Shown: one piece after another, positions 62,039-64,000 of the stretch
Position numbering within the stretch: the stretch's first letter is position 1
How the letters are laid out: each line of letters begins with the position of its first letter
Position numbers and translations under genes: made by a program
NCBI GenBank assembly: GCA_021816455.1
Contig: JAKAXU010000007.1
Coordinates: forward strand, 40,407 to 104,406
Origin: Acidobacteriota bacterium
GTDB lineage: Bacteria; Acidobacteriota; Terriglobia; Terriglobales; Acidobacteriaceae
Length of the DNA: 64,000 bases
Direction of reading: 5' to 3'
Notes under the pieces: generated by a model
Seen by the model: only the letters and a program-made list of their open reading frames with translations
What the model was told of the DNA's origin: nothing
Database searches by the model: none

Positions 62039-62848
62039 TTGGACAGCATCTTGGAATATCTTCAACGTGGTGCTAAATCATCTCCGAGCAATCCGAGCCC
62101 GATGCAGAACCAACTCGGGCAAGGCGGCTATCAATCGCCCAATGCCATTGTGGAAGTTGCGGTAGAAACTCAGCCCGAATCCAGGATAGTTCTGCACTCT
62201 GAACCGGACAGTCTTGCCGCAGATCGCTATCGTCTCGTGCGCGTCTACCTGACGTCTCTCTGGAGCCGCAAGAAAATCCGGCGCGTGATGGTGGCAAGTG
62301 CTATGCCTGGGGAAGGGAAGAGCACATCCGCGATCAATCTGGCATTTGCTTTGGCAGAGCGAAGCGAGACCCGAGTTGTGCTCGTCGAGGCGGATCTTCG
62401 CCAGCCAGTGGTTGGTGAACGACTCGGCCTTCCATCCGGTCCAGGCCTTCTTCACTGCCTCCGCGATGGCCTGGAGCCGATGAAAGCAGTGCGACGGTTG
62501 CAGCATGGAGGCCTTTACGTGCTGTCCGCAGGAGAGACAACTTCCAATCCGATCGACCTACTGAACTCAGAGCGCTTTGCGAGCGTTCTAAATGAACTGG
62601 CTGCAGTTTTTGATTGGTTGATTATAGATGTTCCTGCGATTGTTTCGGTGCCGGATGGGCTTGCGATTCGCCTGCACTGCGATGCCTGTCTCTGGGTAAC
62701 TCGCGCCAACCGTACACCAAAAGAATTGGTTCGGAGTACGATACAGCAATTTGGAGAAGATATAGTGATTGGATTGCTTTTGAACGATGTGAAACAACAG
62801 GAAGATCGGTACGCTTATTATTATGCTTCCTCTAAATCGGATTCATAA
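62039..62848 (+). CDS. CpsD/CapB-type bacterial tyrosine kinase
   Basis: Walker A SAMPGEGKSTSAINLAFALAE, VVLVEADLRQP, DWLIIDVPAI; C-terminal Tyr cluster YAYYY; TTG start. Confidence 0.9.
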   Translation: MDSILEYLQRGAKSSPSNPSPMQNQLGQGGYQSPNAIVEVAVETQPESRIVLHSEPDSLAADRYRLVRVYLTSLWSRKKIRRVMVASAMPGEGKSTSAINLAFALAERSETRVVLVEADLRQPVVGERLGLPSGPGLLHCLRDGLEPMKAVRRLQHGGLYVLSAGETTSNPIDLLNSERFASVLNELAAVFDWLIIDVPAIVSVPDGLAIRLHCDACLWVTRANRTPKELVRSTIQQFGEDIVIGLLLNDVKQQEDRYAYYYASSKSDS

Positions 62849-62967
62849 CTGTATTTCCGCCAGGGAAACAGGAGAAATTGCGATTTGAGCAGAAAAGCAA
62901 TCGTCACAGACTTTCAGACAATGCTGTTGAGCTGTAGGCGTAGCCGGATGGATTGGCCTGCTTGTAT

Positions 62968-63082
62968 TCCGGTCAAACCCGGAATTCCTACCCACATCAC
63001 AACGGAATCGCTGCCCACATCAGAGCGTTTTCAGTGCCCACATCCACTGGAACCACCTGCCCATATGGACCAGAATTGCAGC
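62968..63082. mobile_element. Array of ~23-bp imperfect direct repeats resembling a terminal repeat of an IS21-family element; no transposase in the window
   Basis: CCCACAT/CCCATAT at 62991, 63014, 63037 and 63060 (exact 23-bp period) with GGAAT-like half in several units. Confidence 0.5.
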
Positions 63083-63522
63083 ATGTATCCGAATTGGCGA
63101 TCTGAGAAGGTGAGCGGCAATGATTGATTGCACAAAAAGCTTCATGCAGTGAAAAGATGCTGACAGTTTTAAAATCTGTTATTTATGGCGGATGGGCGCT
63201 TGACATGGGAAGACGGAGATGAGAGATTAAATCAATAGCGTCATTTCTTACTTTCTCGTTCCAATCTGATGGCGCAAAAAGCACCACGCTACAGGTTTTT
63301 CGATTTGCGCCGATAGCTGATAGAGGAACGGTTACGAGCTTGTCCCTGAGGTCTTCCCTGGTGCAGCTGCGGACGGGCCGCAGGACAATCCGAGTCGATG
63401 CTGTCCGCTGAGTGGCCTCATTTGGGGTTCCAGAATAGGTAGTTCGTATCTGTACTGGTGAAACCATGATCATGCCAACTGTCTTTGAAGGAATCACAGG
63501 ATCCAGGACGGCCTCGGTTGCG

Positions 63523-63957
63523 ATGAAGACAGCTCGAGTCGTGATCGCGGATGGCCAGACGATGTTTCGCGAAGGGATGAAGGCGCTTCTGACGGCGGAG
63601 CAGAAGTTCTCAGTCGTGGGTGAGGCAGCCGATGGAAAGGCTGCGCTGGAGCTAGTGAGTCAGGTCAAGCCCGATATCCTTCTCATGGATTTGGAGCTTG
63701 CAGGCCTCGATGCCATGGGGGTTCTTGCGGAACTTGCTCTGGTCGAGTCCAGTACCCGTACATTGATATTGACCAACGCTATTTCACGAGCGGATTATCT
63801 GCGTGCGTTGCAACTGGGTGCGCGTGGGATTGTGCTGAAGTCGTCCCCTGCCAAAGTACTGGTCGAAAGCCTCCTTTGTATCACTGCTGTCCAAATTAGC
63901 CGGAAGAGGGCTTTTGGGATAGCGAAATGTGCGGTGTTTTCATGCCTTGGCTATTGA
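63523..63957 (+). CDS. Response regulator receiver domain, NarL-like, lacking a C-terminal HTH
   Basis: RVVIADGQTMFREGMKALL, DILLMDLELAGLDAMGVL, RTLILTNA, GARGIVLKSSPAKVLVESL; sequence diverges after ~63880. Confidence 0.75.
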   Translation: MKTARVVIADGQTMFREGMKALLTAEQKFSVVGEAADGKAALELVSQVKPDILLMDLELAGLDAMGVLAELALVESSTRTLILTNAISRADYLRALQLGARGIVLKSSPAKVLVESLLCITAVQISRKRAFGIAKCAVFSCLGY

Positions 63958-64000
63958 TTTCCGGTTGAGGTTGGCATTCGTGCTGTCCAAGTTCGTTGAC

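Noticed and set aside
62968-63082. Possible CRISPR array
   Set aside because: The 23-bp period leaves no room for spacers and the units are imperfect along their whole length

Overview
The window is 64 kb of high-GC bacterial chromosome, most likely Acidobacteriota (inferred from gene content such as a VWFA-related acidobacterial-type protein, Oar/TonB-type receptors and the HHC-motif small protein; no 16S is present). Bases 1-35 kb are mostly housekeeping: guaA (partial), hisS, aspS, an M1 aminopeptidase, an acyl-CoA dehydrogenase, a homocysteine S-methyltransferase, rpsP-KH-rimM-trmD, a cation/proton antiporter, glutamate dehydrogenase, an interrupted sugar epimerase, trpE/trpG, hom, dut and an mtaB-like gene. 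A full RNase P RNA gene (rnpB, minus strand, about 29157-29641) is hidden under spurious ORFs. Bases ~35.4-62.9 kb are a ~27 kb Wzx/Wzy-type exopolysaccharide locus: PilZ protein, UpxY/NusG-like antiterminator, Wza-like export protein, outer-membrane protein, GGDEF-like/sugar-transferase fusion, glycosyltransferases, several deacetylase-like proteins, polymerase, two FemAB/GNAT-like proteins, a beta-helix lipoprotein with a Gly/Ser tandem-repeat linker, aminotransferase, flippase, pyruvyltransferase, Wzz and a BY-kinase. The most notable observations are: (i) the exopolysaccharide locus and its odd architectures, (ii) a single in-frame TGA in an otherwise intact GDP-mannose-3,5-epimerase-like gene, (iii) two frame-disrupted enzymes and a decayed secreted glycosidase remnant, (iv) a perfect 39-bp palindrome at 53383-53421, and (v) a 23-bp-period repeat array at ~62968-63082 that resembles an IS21-type end with no transposase beside it, next to a truncated response regulator. 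No CRISPR array and no tRNA genes were recognised.
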